Shown here: piece by piece, positions 33,555-41,945 of the stretch
How the letters are laid out: each line of letters begins with the position of its first letter
How positions within the stretch are numbered: position 1 is the first letter of the stretch
Assembly: GCA_947305745.1 (NCBI GenBank)
Contig: CAMZEH010000007.1
Location: 1 to 51,028, forward strand
Origin: an uncultured Clostridia bacterium
GTDB taxonomy: Bacteria; Bacillota; Clostridia; Oscillospirales; Acutalibacteraceae
Length of the DNA: 51,028 nt
Direction of reading: 5' to 3'
Position numbers and translations under genes: made by a program
The notes under the pieces: generated by a model
Databases searched by the model: none
Told to the model about the DNA's origin: nothing
Seen by the model: only the letters and a program-made list of their open reading frames with translations

Positions 33555-36161
33555 ATGGAAAAAAAAGAACTTAGCAAGGTGTATAACCCAAAAGACGTCG
33601 AGGAAAGAATTTATGAAACTTGGCAAAAAAACGGGTATTTTCACGCTAAAGTAGATAAATCCAAAAAGCCGTTCACGATAGTCATGCCGCCGCCGAATAT
33701 CACAGGTAAGCTGCACATGGGGCACGCACTTGATGACACGATTCAAGATATAATAATAAGATTTAAGCGCATGCAGGGTTATAATGCTCTTTGGGTGCCG
33801 GGTACCGACCATGCTTCAATTGCGACCGAAGCTAAAATTACCGAACAGCTTCGCAAAGAGGGCATAAGTAAGGACGACATGACCCGAGAAGAATTTTTGG
33901 AAAGAGCATGGGCGTGGAAGGAAGAGTACGGCGGAAATATAGTATCGCAAATAAAAAAATTAGGTTCATCATGTGATTGGTCGAGGCAACGTTTCACCCT
34001 TGACGAAGGTTGCTCTAAAGCTGTTCGCGAATTTTTTGTGCGGCTTTATGAAAAAGGGCTTATATATAAGGGTGAGAGGCTCATAAATTGGTGCCCGAAA
34101 TGTAAGACTTCTATTTCTGATTCAGAAGTTAATTTTGAGGAGAAAGATGGTCATTTTTGGCATATAAAATACAAAATCGAAAACAGTGATGAGTATTTAA
34201 CCGTGGCAACTACGCGCCCCGAAACTATGTTTGGGGATACCGCTTTGGCGGTCAACCCAAATGATGACAGATATAAGAGGTTCATAGGCAAGAATGTCAT
34301 GATCCCCGTTGTCGGGCGAGTAATTCCGATAATTGCCGATGATTATGTTGATATTGAAGTTGGAACAGGTGTTTTGAAAATAACTCCCGCGCACGACCCA
34401 AATGACTTTGAGGTTGGCGCAAGACATAATCTTCCTATCATAAACGTTATGAATGACGACGCCACAATGAACGAAAATGCGGGAGAATATAGCGGCCTAG
34501 ATAGATATGTCGCGAGAAAAAAATTAGTTGAAAATCTCAAAGAAAGCGGTCATTTGGAACAGATTAAAGATATAAAGCATAACGTAGGAACGTGTTATAG
34601 GTGTTCGAGCGTTGTAGAGCCGCGAATTTCAAATCAGTGGTTTGTGAAGATGAAAGATTTGGCGAAACCTGCGATAGAGTGTGTAAAAAAAGGAACCACA
34701 AGTTTTATTCCTGAGCGCTTTAGCAAAATCTATTATCACTGGCTCGAAAATATCAAAGATTGGTGCATATCACGTCAGCTTTGGTGGGGCCATAGGATAC
34801 CCGTTTGGTACTGCGCTGATTGCGGGCATATGAATGTTTCAAGAGGCGACGTAAAAAAATGCGAAAAATGTTCGTCTGAAAATATTCACCAAGAGGAAGA
34901 TACGCTTGATACGTGGTTTTCTTCGGGACTTTGGCCGTTTTCTGTTCTCGGATGGCCCGAAAAAACGCCGGAACTAGACTATTTTTATCCGACTGACGTA
35001 CTTGTCACTGGTTACGATATAATATTTTTCTGGGTAGTCAAAATGGTGTTTTCGTCGCTTGAAATGACCAAACGTGAGCCGTTTAAAAATATTTTGATAC
35101 ATGGGCTTGTTCGCGATTCTCGGGGGAGAAAAATGTCGAAATCTCTTGGGAACGGCGTTGACCCACTTGAAATAATCGAAAAATACGGTGCGGACGCTCT
35201 GAGATTTTCGTTGATGATGGGTAATAGTCCCGGCAATGATTTTAGATTTTTCAATGAAAAAGTGGAATCTTGCAGGAATTTCGCTAATAAAATTTGGAAT
35301 GCTGCAAGATTTGTTCACATGAACATAGATGGGGAAAATGTCACAGGCGATTTGCCTCAAAATATGTCCATAACTGATAAGTGGATTGTGAGTAGATTTA
35401 GCAAAACCGCAAAAGAAGTTACCGAATGTTTAGAAAAATTTGAACTTGGCGTGGCGGCGCAAAAACTTTATGATTTTATCTGGGATGAATTTTGCGATTG
35501 GTATATAGAGTTTTCAAAAATTTCAGGTGATAAAAATGTTTTGCTTTGGACTATAAAAAATATTTTAGTTATTTTGCATCCGTTCATGCCGTTTATAACC
35601 GAAGAAATCTGGCAATCATTCCCGCACGATGGCGAGACGATTATGCTTTGCAAATACCCCGTATACGCCGAAAATTTGAACGATGAAAAAGCTGAAGAAA
35701 GTGTAAAAATTTTAGTTTCCGTTATAAAATCCGTGAGGAACATGCGCCGAGAAAAAAACGTTCAGCATGGTAAGAAAATTGCACTTTATATTGAAACGGA
35801 AAATTCAAATTATGAAAGCATATTGAGCGAGAACAGTAATATACTCATAAAACTTGCGGGTCTGAAAAATATATCCGTGAGCAAAAAAGTTGATATTCCA
35901 CAATCAATTACTGTAATAAATGACTTTGTGAAAATTTGCGTTCCGATTGATGACATTGTGGATAGAGCAGAGGAAACCGCAAGACTTAAAAAAGAGCAAG
36001 AAAACGTTCTAAAGCAACTTGAACAGGTGGAGAATAGACTCAAAGATGAAAAGTTTATTTCTCGGGCTCCGCAGAAAATCATTGACGGTGCAAAAGAAAA
36101 TGCCGAAATACTCCGTCAAAAACTAAGAAAAATTGAGCAAAGTATAGAAGATTTAAAATAA
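33555..36161 (+). CDS. valS: Valyl-tRNA synthetase
   Basis: This 868-aa class Ia synthetase charges tRNA-Val and edits mischarged Thr. The HIGH motif is PPPNITGKLHMGHA (about 48-61) and the KMSKS motif is RGRKMSKSLGNG (about 522). The editing domain (TVATTRPETMFGDTAL) lies between them, with Cys pairs CPKC and CADCGH. The anticodon domain is followed by the typical C-terminal coiled coil (about 790-868, Lys/Glu/Leu-rich). The start follows GAAAGGAG. Unlike thrS, no T-box leader precedes it. A terminator lies downstream. Confidence 0.97.
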   Translation: MEKKELSKVYNPKDVEERIYETWQKNGYFHAKVDKSKKPFTIVMPPPNITGKLHMGHALDDTIQDIIIRFKRMQGYNALWVPGTDHASIATEAKITEQLRKEGISKDDMTREEFLERAWAWKEEYGGNIVSQIKKLGSSCDWSRQRFTLDEGCSKAVREFFVRLYEKGLIYKGERLINWCPKCKTSISDSEVNFEEKDGHFWHIKYKIENSDEYLTVATTRPETMFGDTALAVNPNDDRYKRFIGKNVMIPVVGRVIPIIADDYVDIEVGTGVLKITPAHDPNDFEVGARHNLPIINVMNDDATMNENAGEYSGLDRYVARKKLVENLKESGHLEQIKDIKHNVGTCYRCSSVVEPRISNQWFVKMKDLAKPAIECVKKGTTSFIPERFSKIYYHWLENIKDWCISRQLWWGHRIPVWYCADCGHMNVSRGDVKKCEKCSSENIHQEEDTLDTWFSSGLWPFSVLGWPEKTPELDYFYPTDVLVTGYDIIFFWVVKMVFSSLEMTKREPFKNILIHGLVRDSRGRKMSKSLGNGVDPLEIIEKYGADALRFSLMMGNSPGNDFRFFNEKVESCRNFANKIWNAARFVHMNIDGENVTGDLPQNMSITDKWIVSRFSKTAKEVTECLEKFELGVAAQKLYDFIWDEFCDWYIEFSKISGDKNVLLWTIKNILVILHPFMPFITEEIWQSFPHDGETIMLCKYPVYAENLNDEKAEESVKILVSVIKSVRNMRREKNVQHGKKIALYIETENSNYESILSENSNILIKLAGLKNISVSKKVDIPQSITVINDFVKICVPIDDIVDRAEETARLKKEQENVLKQLEQVENRLKDEKFISRAPQKIIDGAKENAEILRQKLRKIEQSIEDLK

Positions 36162-36199
36162 AATCTTTCATCTACCAAATTCTACAAAATAATAAAACG

Positions 36200-36236
36200 A
36201 AGACATTTACTATTTAAATAGTAAATGTTTTTTGTT
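36200..36236 (+). terminator. Terminator after valS
   Basis: ACATTTACTATT and AATAGTAAATGT form a near-perfect A/T-rich stem followed by TTTTTTG, separating the housekeeping run from the spoIIA operon. Confidence 0.75.
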
Positions 36237-36309
36237 TGCAAAAATTTATGAATAAAAAAACAGTTTACGGGAAAAATAATAATTTAGAGCAAAAGAAAGG
36301 AGAATAAAA

Positions 36310-36612
36310 ATGGGAGTCGAAATTTTAAAAAGCTCATCGGAAGTTACGGCGAAAATCGAAGGCGATATAGATCATCACACGGCAGCGGAAATACGAAGGA
36401 TAATTGACGAAAATATAAGTTTACTGAGACCCAGTCTTTTGAAGCTCGATTTTGGCGGAGTACAATTCATGGACAGCTCAGGCATTGGACTAATAATGGG
36501 GCGATTCAAGCTTGTCAAGACAGCAGGAGGAAATCTAAAAGTAGTGAACGTGCCACGGAGACTCGAAAGAATGATAAAAATGTCAGGTCTTACAAAATTG
36601 GGCATATTTTAA
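36310..36612 (+). CDS. spoIIAA: Anti-sigma F factor antagonist
   Basis: This 100-aa STAS-domain protein frees sigma F by binding SpoIIAB in the forespore. The phosphorylated Ser sits in FMDSSGIGLIMGRFK (about 55-69), the family signature; KLDFGGVQ precedes it and VVNVPRRLERMIKMSGL closes the domain. AAAGGAG lies 7 bases before the ATG. It is the first gene of the complete spoIIA operon. I looked for a sigma-H promoter in the 148 bases upstream but could not assign one with confidence. Confidence 0.96.
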   Translation: MGVEILKSSSEVTAKIEGDIDHHTAAEIRRIIDENISLLRPSLLKLDFGGVQFMDSSGIGLIMGRFKLVKTAGGNLKVVNVPRRLERMIKMSGLTKLGIF

Positions 36613-36630
36613 GAAGGGAGAATTATCAAA

Positions 36631-37086
36631 ATGGCAGAAGTAATAAATGAAATGAACGTGAATTTTTTTAGTAGGTCGTGCAATGAGTCGTTTGCGCGGA
36701 CAGTTATAGCAGCTTTTGTTGCGCAGCTCGACCCCACGATAGATGAGCTTGCGGACATCAAAACGGCGATCTCCGAAGCGGTTACGAATTGCATTGTACA
36801 TGGCTATAAATCGGGGATCGGGAAAATTTATCTGACGGCGAAAATTTATGAAAATGGCAGAATTTCCATCAAAGTCAAAGATAGAGGGTGCGGGATAGAA
36901 AACGTCGAACAAGCTATGGAGCCGCTCTTCACGACGGGAGGCAGTGAGCGTTCGGGGCTCGGTTTTGCGGTTATGCAGAGTTTTATGGATAAGATAAAAG
37001 TTACCTCAAAAGTAGGCAAAGGTACGACTGTGAGCCTGGATAAATACATAATTCGAAGAACTGTTAAAAATGAAAAAAATCAGTAA
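36631..37086 (+). CDS. spoIIAB: Anti-sigma F factor, serine kinase
   Basis: This 151-aa GHKL-type protein binds and inhibits sigma F and phosphorylates SpoIIAA. The ATP site shows the N-box (ISEAVTNCIVHGY, about 48-60), G1 (VKDRGCGIENVEQAMEPLFT, about 88-107) and G2 (RSGLGFAVMQSF, about 109-120). GAAGGGAG precedes the ATG, 18 bases after spoIIAA. Its end overlaps sigF by 17 bases, which couples production of the inhibitor and its target. Confidence 0.97.
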   Translation: MAEVINEMNVNFFSRSCNESFARTVIAAFVAQLDPTIDELADIKTAISEAVTNCIVHGYKSGIGKIYLTAKIYENGRISIKVKDRGCGIENVEQAMEPLFTTGGSERSGLGFAVMQSFMDKIKVTSKVGKGTTVSLDKYIIRRTVKNEKNQ

Positions 37087-37750
37087 AGCTCCAAAAAATA
37101 CCGTAAGCGCAGAGGAACATATCAATCTTGTGCACGCGTGTTGTCAGAGGTTTAGAAATCGCGGCATTGAATATGATGATATTTTTCAGTCGGGCTGCGT
37201 CGGGCTTGTTAAAGCTACCAAAAAATTTGATGAATCAAAAGGTCTTAAATTTTCAACCTATGCTGTTCCGGTAATTTTGGGCGAGATAAAAACGCTGTTT
37301 CAAAATAATGTTTCAGTTAAAGTGAGCAGAAGAATAAAAGAACTCGCTATAAAAATCAAATATGAACGCGAAAAAATTATGAATTCTGCGGGCCGTGAGC
37401 CGACCGTCAATGAGCTTTCGGAAACTTTGGAGGTAAGTAGCGAGCAGATTTTGGAAGCGCTTGAGGTTTGTAAGTTTCCGATTTCTCTGGACGCAAAATT
37501 ATCTGACGAGAGCGACAGCCGACCGATAGTTGAAATTTCGATTGATTTTGAAGATGAAAAAATCAATAATAAAATATCGATTGCACACGCTGTAAAAGAT
37601 TTTGCGGAAAGAGACAAAAAATTAATATATTTAAGATTTTTTAGATGTAAAACGCAGTCAGAAACGGCGAAAAATCTGGGTATGACGCAAGTGCAAGTTT
37701 CGAGGCGAGAAAAAATATTATTGAAATCACTAAAAGAAAGGCTGGCATAA
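37070..37750 (+). CDS. sigF: RNA polymerase sporulation sigma factor F
   Basis: This 226-aa sigma-70 family factor directs early forespore transcription. Region 2 (EYDDIFQSGCVGLVKATKKF and LKFSTYAVPVILGEI, about 33-70) binds core polymerase and the -10 box, region 3 is at about 100-150 and the region 4 helix-turn-helix reads SETAKNLGMTQVQVSRREKI (about 196-215). Position and overlap with spoIIAB identify it as SigF, not SigG or SigB. The gene ends 1 base before the convergent whiA stop. Confidence 0.96.
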   Translation: MKKISKAPKNTVSAEEHINLVHACCQRFRNRGIEYDDIFQSGCVGLVKATKKFDESKGLKFSTYAVPVILGEIKTLFQNNVSVKVSRRIKELAIKIKYEREKIMNSAGREPTVNELSETLEVSSEQILEALEVCKFPISLDAKLSDESDSRPIVEISIDFEDEKINNKISIAHAVKDFAERDKKLIYLRFFRCKTQSETAKNLGMTQVQVSRREKILLKSLKERLA

Positions 37751-37751
37751 A

Positions 37752-38633
37752 TCATGCCAGCTCTTTTGCTATTTCTATTATTTTTTGTAGTCTGTGGTTT
37801 ACTCCCGATTTCGTTATTTCTGAACCGGATTTTTTCGATAAATCTTCTAATGACAAGTATGGATTTTCGATTCTTAGATTGGCAACTTCTTTGAGTGAAT
37901 TCGGTAGTTCTTCGAATTTTTTGTGTTTCTTGATTTTTTTGATCGCTTCAATTTGATTAGCCGCAGAATTAGTTATTTTTGTTATGTTTGCGGTTTCAAA
38001 ATTTGTCGTTCTGTTGATATTATTTCGCACCTCTTTTATCATTTTTACTTGCATTAGTTCCATCGCGCAGTTTTTCGCGCCGATGAAAACCAAAAAATCT
38101 GTTATTTTTTCAGCAGATTTCGAATATATCACATATGCATTTCGTCTGTAAATGGTTTTCATTTCGAAATTCAGATTGGATTGTTCAATCGCTTTTAAAA
38201 GTAAATTTTTAATGTTTTCTGAATTTACGCAAAACTCTAAATGATACTCATTCTCGGGGTTTACTATGCTTGCGCACGCCAAAAAAGCGCCTCTCAAAAA
38301 GGCATGCAGAAACAAACCGTCAATGTTTATGGTCTCATAATTTTCGAAATCAATTTTTATCGGTAAGAAAACATCCGTCTCTTTTTGGCCTAATTCAGAA
38401 TTGTATTTTATTGTTATTTTTTTAAAATTTTTATTTTTTTGAGAAAGAACTTTTGATAAATTTATGATCCTTGACGTTACGGGATTTGCTTCCGGGGGCG
38501 CAGAAAATATATTTCCACCCAGGTTGGTGCCAGAAAAAATTAATAAAGCGCAAATTTCATAAATGGTGTTTTTGCTCGATTCTATCGGGATTGATAATAT
38601 TTCCGATTTTGCTTTTTGAGAAAAAGATTCCAT
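37752..38633 (-). CDS. whiA: WhiA-like DNA-binding protein
   Basis: This 293-aa protein has a LAGLIDADG-like N-terminal part (about 1-200) and a C-terminal helix-turn-helix (LRIENPYLSLEDLSKKSG and SGVNHRLQKIIEIAKEL, about 250-293), the WhiA arrangement. In actinomycetes WhiA regulates sporulation septation; in Firmicutes it affects cell division. The usual whiA neighbours yvcJ (rapZ) and yvcK are missing here; instead murB and hprK lie upstream. GAGGTG precedes the ATG, 19 bases after murB. Confidence 0.92.
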   Translation of the reverse strand: MESFSQKAKSEILSIPIESSKNTIYEICALLIFSGTNLGGNIFSAPPEANPVTSRIINLSKVLSQKNKNFKKITIKYNSELGQKETDVFLPIKIDFENYETINIDGLFLHAFLRGAFLACASIVNPENEYHLEFCVNSENIKNLLLKAIEQSNLNFEMKTIYRRNAYVIYSKSAEKITDFLVFIGAKNCAMELMQVKMIKEVRNNINRTTNFETANITKITNSAANQIEAIKKIKKHKKFEELPNSLKEVANLRIENPYLSLEDLSKKSGSEITKSGVNHRLQKIIEIAKELA

Positions 38634-38652
38634 CCGAAATTCACCTCAAAAA

Positions 38653-39618
38653 TTATATTTTTATGTCGCCCAAAGTTTTAATTTCGCACTCAAGCTCGAC
38701 ACCCGAATTATTACGAACGCTTTCTTTAATGTGTTTGATGAGATTTGCGATATCACTTGCCGTTGCATCGCCTGTATTTACAATAAACCCGGCATGTTTC
38801 GGGCTTACCATCGCCCCGCCGATGCTAAAACCTTTCAGGTTGCAAGCTTCAATAAGGGCACCTGTGTAATATCCGCCGATCGGACGTTTAAAAATGCTCC
38901 CGGCATTTGGAAATTCCAGCGGCTGTTTTAATTTTCGCTTCTTCATATTTTCAAACATTTTGTATTTTATTTCTTTTTCGGATGAGGGGGTGAGCTTGAA
39001 CTTCATCGATAATATTATCAAATTTTTATCCGAATAATAGCTTTTCCTGTATGAAAGCTGCATGTCTTTTGCTTGGAGTGTGTGAATATTTCCGGCTGCA
39101 TCGATGTGATCTGCCTCGAGAACTACATTCGAAATATCCTGACCGTAAGCACCTGCATTCATATAGAGCGCACCGCCGCAAGAGCCGGGGATTCCCCAAG
39201 CAAATTCCAGACCGCTGAGATTATTTTTCATGGCAAAAACACATACTTTGGCAAGCGATAAACCTGCAGTACAGCTTATAGTGTCCTTGCTTACCAAATC
39301 AAGTTTGTTATTTTCGCTTTTTAGCAGGCTCAGAACAACGCCGTCATATCCGCTGTCGGCAACGAGTAGATTTGTCCCCTTACCGAGCACGAAATACGGT
39401 AACTCATGTTTTTTGATGAATTCAAGTATAAGATCAAGGCATTTGTAATTTTTAATATATATAAATAATCTGGCATTCCCGCCCACTTTGAATGAAGTAT
39501 GGAATTTCATCGGTTCGTTCTCAAGAGCTATGCAGCCAAGCGACGAGGCTAGATTTTTGAGCTCGTTGTAAATTATATTGATGCGGTTTTCCTCCTTCGA
39601 AATAAAATTATGTACCAA
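38653..39618 (-). CDS. murB: UDP-N-acetylenolpyruvoylglucosamine reductase
   Basis: This FAD enzyme makes UDP-MurNAc, an early step of peptidoglycan synthesis. The FAD domain shows FHTSFKVGG and LGKGTNLLVADSGYDGVVLS. PGSCGGALYMNAGAYGQDIS is near the middle, and the catalytic Ser lies in FPNAGSIFKRP. The start is uncertain. A TTG at 39618 gives 321 aa but has no ribosome site and lies 3 bases past the hprK stop. A perfect AAGGAGG (39597-39591) lies inside that frame, 8 bases before ATC at 39582, which would give 309 aa and the N-terminal length usual for MurB. Confidence 0.94.
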   Translation of the reverse strand: MVHNFISKEENRINIIYNELKNLASSLGCIALENEPMKFHTSFKVGGNARLFIYIKNYKCLDLILEFIKKHELPYFVLGKGTNLLVADSGYDGVVLSLLKSENNKLDLVSKDTISCTAGLSLAKVCVFAMKNNLSGLEFAWGIPGSCGGALYMNAGAYGQDISNVVLEADHIDAAGNIHTLQAKDMQLSYRKSYYSDKNLIILSMKFKLTPSSEKEIKYKMFENMKKRKLKQPLEFPNAGSIFKRPIGGYYTGALIEACNLKGFSIGGAMVSPKHAGFIVNTGDATASDIANLIKHIKESVRNNSGVELECEIKTLGDIKI

Positions 39619-39621
39619 AAA

Positions 39622-40593
39622 CTATATATCCCATATGCATTTTTCGATTTTATCACTTTCCGTCGTGTTGGGGTATTCCATCCCAAGGTTAATGAAAAGT
39701 TCTCTGGCCGCGTTGTAACCCATTCTTCTCTGACGGTTGTTCATGGCTGCAACTTCGATAATTACTGCTAAATTTCTGCCCGGTCTCACGGGAATATTCA
39801 TATATGGAACTTTTACACCGAGAATTTCGGTATATTTGCATTCGGCACCCATCCTGTCGTAATCTTTACTGTCGTCCCAAGTTTCGAGATTTACTACCAT
39901 ATCGATGGTCTCTGTAAGCTTTACGGCGCCGATACCGAAAATTCTTCTTGCATTTATTATTCCTATTCCGCGGACTTCGATAAAATGACGTATATTTTCG
40001 GGCGCAGAGCCGACGAGATTGTTTTTTGGTATTCTTCTTATTTCAACGAGATCATCGGCTACCAATTTGTGCCCTCTTTTGAGTAGCTCAACAGCTGTTT
40101 CGCTTTTTCCGACTCCGCTTTTTCCGACCAAAAGTATACCTTCACCATGTACGTTCATAAGTCCGCCCGAACGTGTGATTCTCGGGGCAAGGTGTATGTT
40201 TAAAAATGGCGTTAATTCAGCCATTACGTCCGCTGCCGGGTCTTTAGATGTTAAAATGGGGATGTTGTATTTTGTAGCTACGTCTATAATTTCTTTTGTG
40301 GGCTTTATTCCATAGGAAATTATAAGAAGCGGAGGTCTGAGTGATAGCACGGCTTCCAGAGATTTATAAATTTCATCCTCCGTCATGGTGGAAAGAAAAT
40401 AGCTTTCGCTTTCTCCCATAATCATTATTCTTTTGTTGTCAAAATGTTCGATGGGGCCTATTAATTCCAGTCCCATTCTGTTTATGTTTCTCGATGCTAT
40501 TTTTACTGTCCTGGGTTCGACGGGCATGAGTGCTATTTCAAAAGAAAGTTCGCGTATTAAATCTTCCAAAGTTACAAAAAAATCTTGATTCAA
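39622..40593 (-). CDS. hprK: HPr kinase/phosphorylase
   Basis: This 323-aa regulator phosphorylates HPr on Ser-46 and reverses the reaction, the central switch of carbon catabolite repression in Firmicutes. The Walker A loop is LLVGKSGVGKSETAVELL (about 148-165). The family signature is EVRGIGIINARRIFGIGAV (about 202-220). The start is TTG at 40593, 9 bases after GAGGTGG; a TTG at 40611 overlaps that site. murB follows after 3 bases, a link of sugar control with wall synthesis. Confidence 0.95.
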   Translation of the reverse strand: MNQDFFVTLEDLIRELSFEIALMPVEPRTVKIASRNINRMGLELIGPIEHFDNKRIMIMGESESYFLSTMTEDEIYKSLEAVLSLRPPLLIISYGIKPTKEIIDVATKYNIPILTSKDPAADVMAELTPFLNIHLAPRITRSGGLMNVHGEGILLVGKSGVGKSETAVELLKRGHKLVADDLVEIRRIPKNNLVGSAPENIRHFIEVRGIGIINARRIFGIGAVKLTETIDMVVNLETWDDSKDYDRMGAECKYTEILGVKVPYMNIPVRPGRNLAVIIEVAAMNNRQRRMGYNAARELFINLGMEYPNTTESDKIEKCIWDI

Positions 40594-40681
40594 AGCGTAG
40601 CACCACCTCAAAAATTATATAAACACATTATATCATTAAATGTGATTTTTGAAAATAAAAAATTAATTTTTAAATAAAACC

Positions 40682-40710
40682 TTGACACCGCTTGGTCGTG
40701 ATGGTAGAAT
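40682..40710 (+). promoter_or_regulatory. Sigma-A promoter of the rpsF-ssb-rpsR operon
   Basis: TTGACA (40682-40687), 17 bases, TAGAAT (40705-40710). Confidence 0.85.
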
Positions 40711-40715
40711 ATAAA

Positions 40716-40774
40716 AGGCTGTTTTGTAGCCTAAATTCCTTATCTCTCCTTAAGCGGAGAGGTCATAAGTCCAG
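40716..40774 (+). promoter_or_regulatory. Structured 5' leader of rpsF, possible S6/S18 autoregulation
   Basis: The leader holds AGGCT/AGCCT (7-base loop) and then CTTAT, CTCTCC, TTAAGC, GGAGAG, GTC, ATAAG: a stem with an asymmetric GTC bulge just before the ribosome site. rpsF leaders in many bacteria bind an S6-S18 complex. I could not verify the exact conserved bases of that motif. Confidence 0.4.
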
Positions 40775-40791
40775 AAGGAGGTGCCTTGAAG

Positions 40792-41082
40792 TTGGCAGAA
40801 ATTAAAAATGCTTACGAATTTATGTTGGTTGCATCCGTTAAGCTCGGCGAAAAAACCGAAGAACTTATCAATAAGTTCAAAGATCTTATCTCCGAAAAAG
40901 CGGAACTTACCAATATGAACAGCTGGGGAAAGAAAAAACTCGCTTACATGATTAATAAAGAAAGCGAAGGCGAATATGTAGTTTTTGATTTCAACAGTGA
41001 TGCAGAGTTTCCGAAAGAACTCGATCGTATTTGCCAGATTACAGATGGCGTTTTAAGAAGCATGATCGTAAAAAAATCTTAA
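40792..41082 (+). CDS. rpsF: Small ribosomal subunit protein bS6
   Basis: This 96-aa protein pairs with S18 on the platform of the 30S subunit. It reads IKNAYEFMLVASVKLGEKTE at the start, NMNSWGKKKLAYMINKESEG in the middle (about 43-62) and ends in LRSMIVKKS. It begins with TTG; of two TTGs (40786, 40792) I chose the second, 10 bases after GGAGG. First gene of rpsF-ssb-rpsR. Confidence 0.96.
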   Translation: MAEIKNAYEFMLVASVKLGEKTEELINKFKDLISEKAELTNMNSWGKKKLAYMINKESEGEYVVFDFNSDAEFPKELDRICQITDGVLRSMIVKKS

Positions 41083-41106
41083 TTTAAAAGGAACGGGTAA
41101 ATTATT

Positions 41107-41550
41107 ATGTTAAATGTTGTAGTGCTTACGGGTAGACTTGTTGCGGATCCTGAACTCAGACATACATCGAGCGATCTTGCCGTCACGACTTTCACGATAG
41201 CGGTCAATCGCAGGTATGCGAGAGCCGGCGAAGAAAGACAAACTGATTTTATCGATATAGTTGCTTGGAGAAGTAATGCCGAATTTGTTTGCAAATATTT
41301 CCAAAAAGGAAGTTTGATTGCAATCGAAGGTTCAATTCAGACGAGAACGTATCAGGATAAAGACGGAAAGAATCGTAAAGTTTTTGAAGTTGTTGCAAAT
41401 AATGTTCAGTTTGCGGAATCTAAAAAAGACGGCGGAAATGTTTCTGCTCCGGCGGATGCTTTTGAGCCTGCAGCCGCTCCGGATTCATATTCAAGCGGAT
41501 CTGATGAAGATTTTCAGGCGACAGATACAGATGATGATTTACCGTTTTAA
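41107..41550 (+). CDS. ssb: Single-stranded DNA-binding protein
   Basis: This 147-aa protein coats ssDNA during replication and repair. The OB fold starts MLNVVVLTGRLVADPELRHT (1-20), with TDFIDIVAWRSNAEF and GSLIAIEGSIQTRTYQDKDG. A flexible Ser/Ala/Pro-rich tail ends in the acidic tip DTDDDLPF that recruits partner proteins such as RecO, encoded near the right end of the window. It lies between rpsF and rpsR in the usual order. Confidence 0.97.
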   Translation: MLNVVVLTGRLVADPELRHTSSDLAVTTFTIAVNRRYARAGEERQTDFIDIVAWRSNAEFVCKYFQKGSLIAIEGSIQTRTYQDKDGKNRKVFEVVANNVQFAESKKDGGNVSAPADAFEPAAAPDSYSSGSDEDFQATDTDDDLPF

Positions 41551-41583
41551 ACTGGTGTAAATTGTGTTAGGAGGGAAATATAA

Positions 41584-41895
41584 ATGCCGGAAAATATCGA
41601 AAATACCGAAAAAGTAGTAGAGAAAACAGAAAAAACCGAGAGGTCGGAAAGACCCGAAAGATTTGAAAGAAGAAATATGCGCAGATCAAGACGTAAGGTC
41701 TGTTCGTTTTGTGTAGATAAAGCTTTAAGTAACATTGATTACAAAGATGCAAGCAAGCTCAGACGTTTCATCTCAGAAAGAGCAAAAATTCTTCCAAGAA
41801 GAGTTACGGGAACTTGCGCAAGGCATCAACGTGAACTCACGACTGCTATTAAGCGTGCAAGATACGTTGCTTTGTTGCCTTATATAAACGAATAG
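41584..41895 (+). CDS. rpsR: Small ribosomal subunit protein bS18 with Glu/Arg-rich extension
   Basis: At 103 aa it is longer than the usual ~75-80 because of an N-terminal Glu/Lys/Arg-rich tail (about 1-33). The core reads [20 protein letters not shown] and then [27 protein letters not shown] and [13 protein letters not shown]. Cys residues in CSFC together with Cys and His in TCARHQ form a probable zinc site (the C+ form of S18). GGAGGG precedes the ATG. A terminator follows. Confidence 0.96.
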   Translation: MPENIENTEKVVEKTEKTERSERPERFERRNMRRSRRKVCSFCVDKALSNIDYKDASKLRRFISERAKILPRRVTGTCARHQRELTTAIKRARYVALLPYINE

Positions 41896-41911
41896 TTTAT
41901 TGTAAATATGA

Positions 41912-41945
41912 TTAAAACCCGTCAATTTGGCGGGTTTTTTAATTT
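41912..41945. terminator. Terminator after rpsR, shared with the GHL10 gene
   Basis: AAAACCCGTC, AATTT loop and GGCGGGTTTTTT. A-rich on the left and T-rich on the right, so usable from both sides; the stop of the minus-strand GHL10 gene (41922) lies within it. Confidence 0.8.

Noticed and set aside
36162..36309. Sigma-H promoter or Spo0A box before spoIIAA
   Set aside because: I expected one from known sporulation control, but no convincing AGGA..GAAT pair or TGTCGAA box is readable here.
40616..40645. Minus-strand promoter of hprK with a CACATT/AATGTG inverted repeat
   Set aside because: Two TATAAT-like boxes exist, but no acceptable -35 box. The region is too AT-rich to decide.
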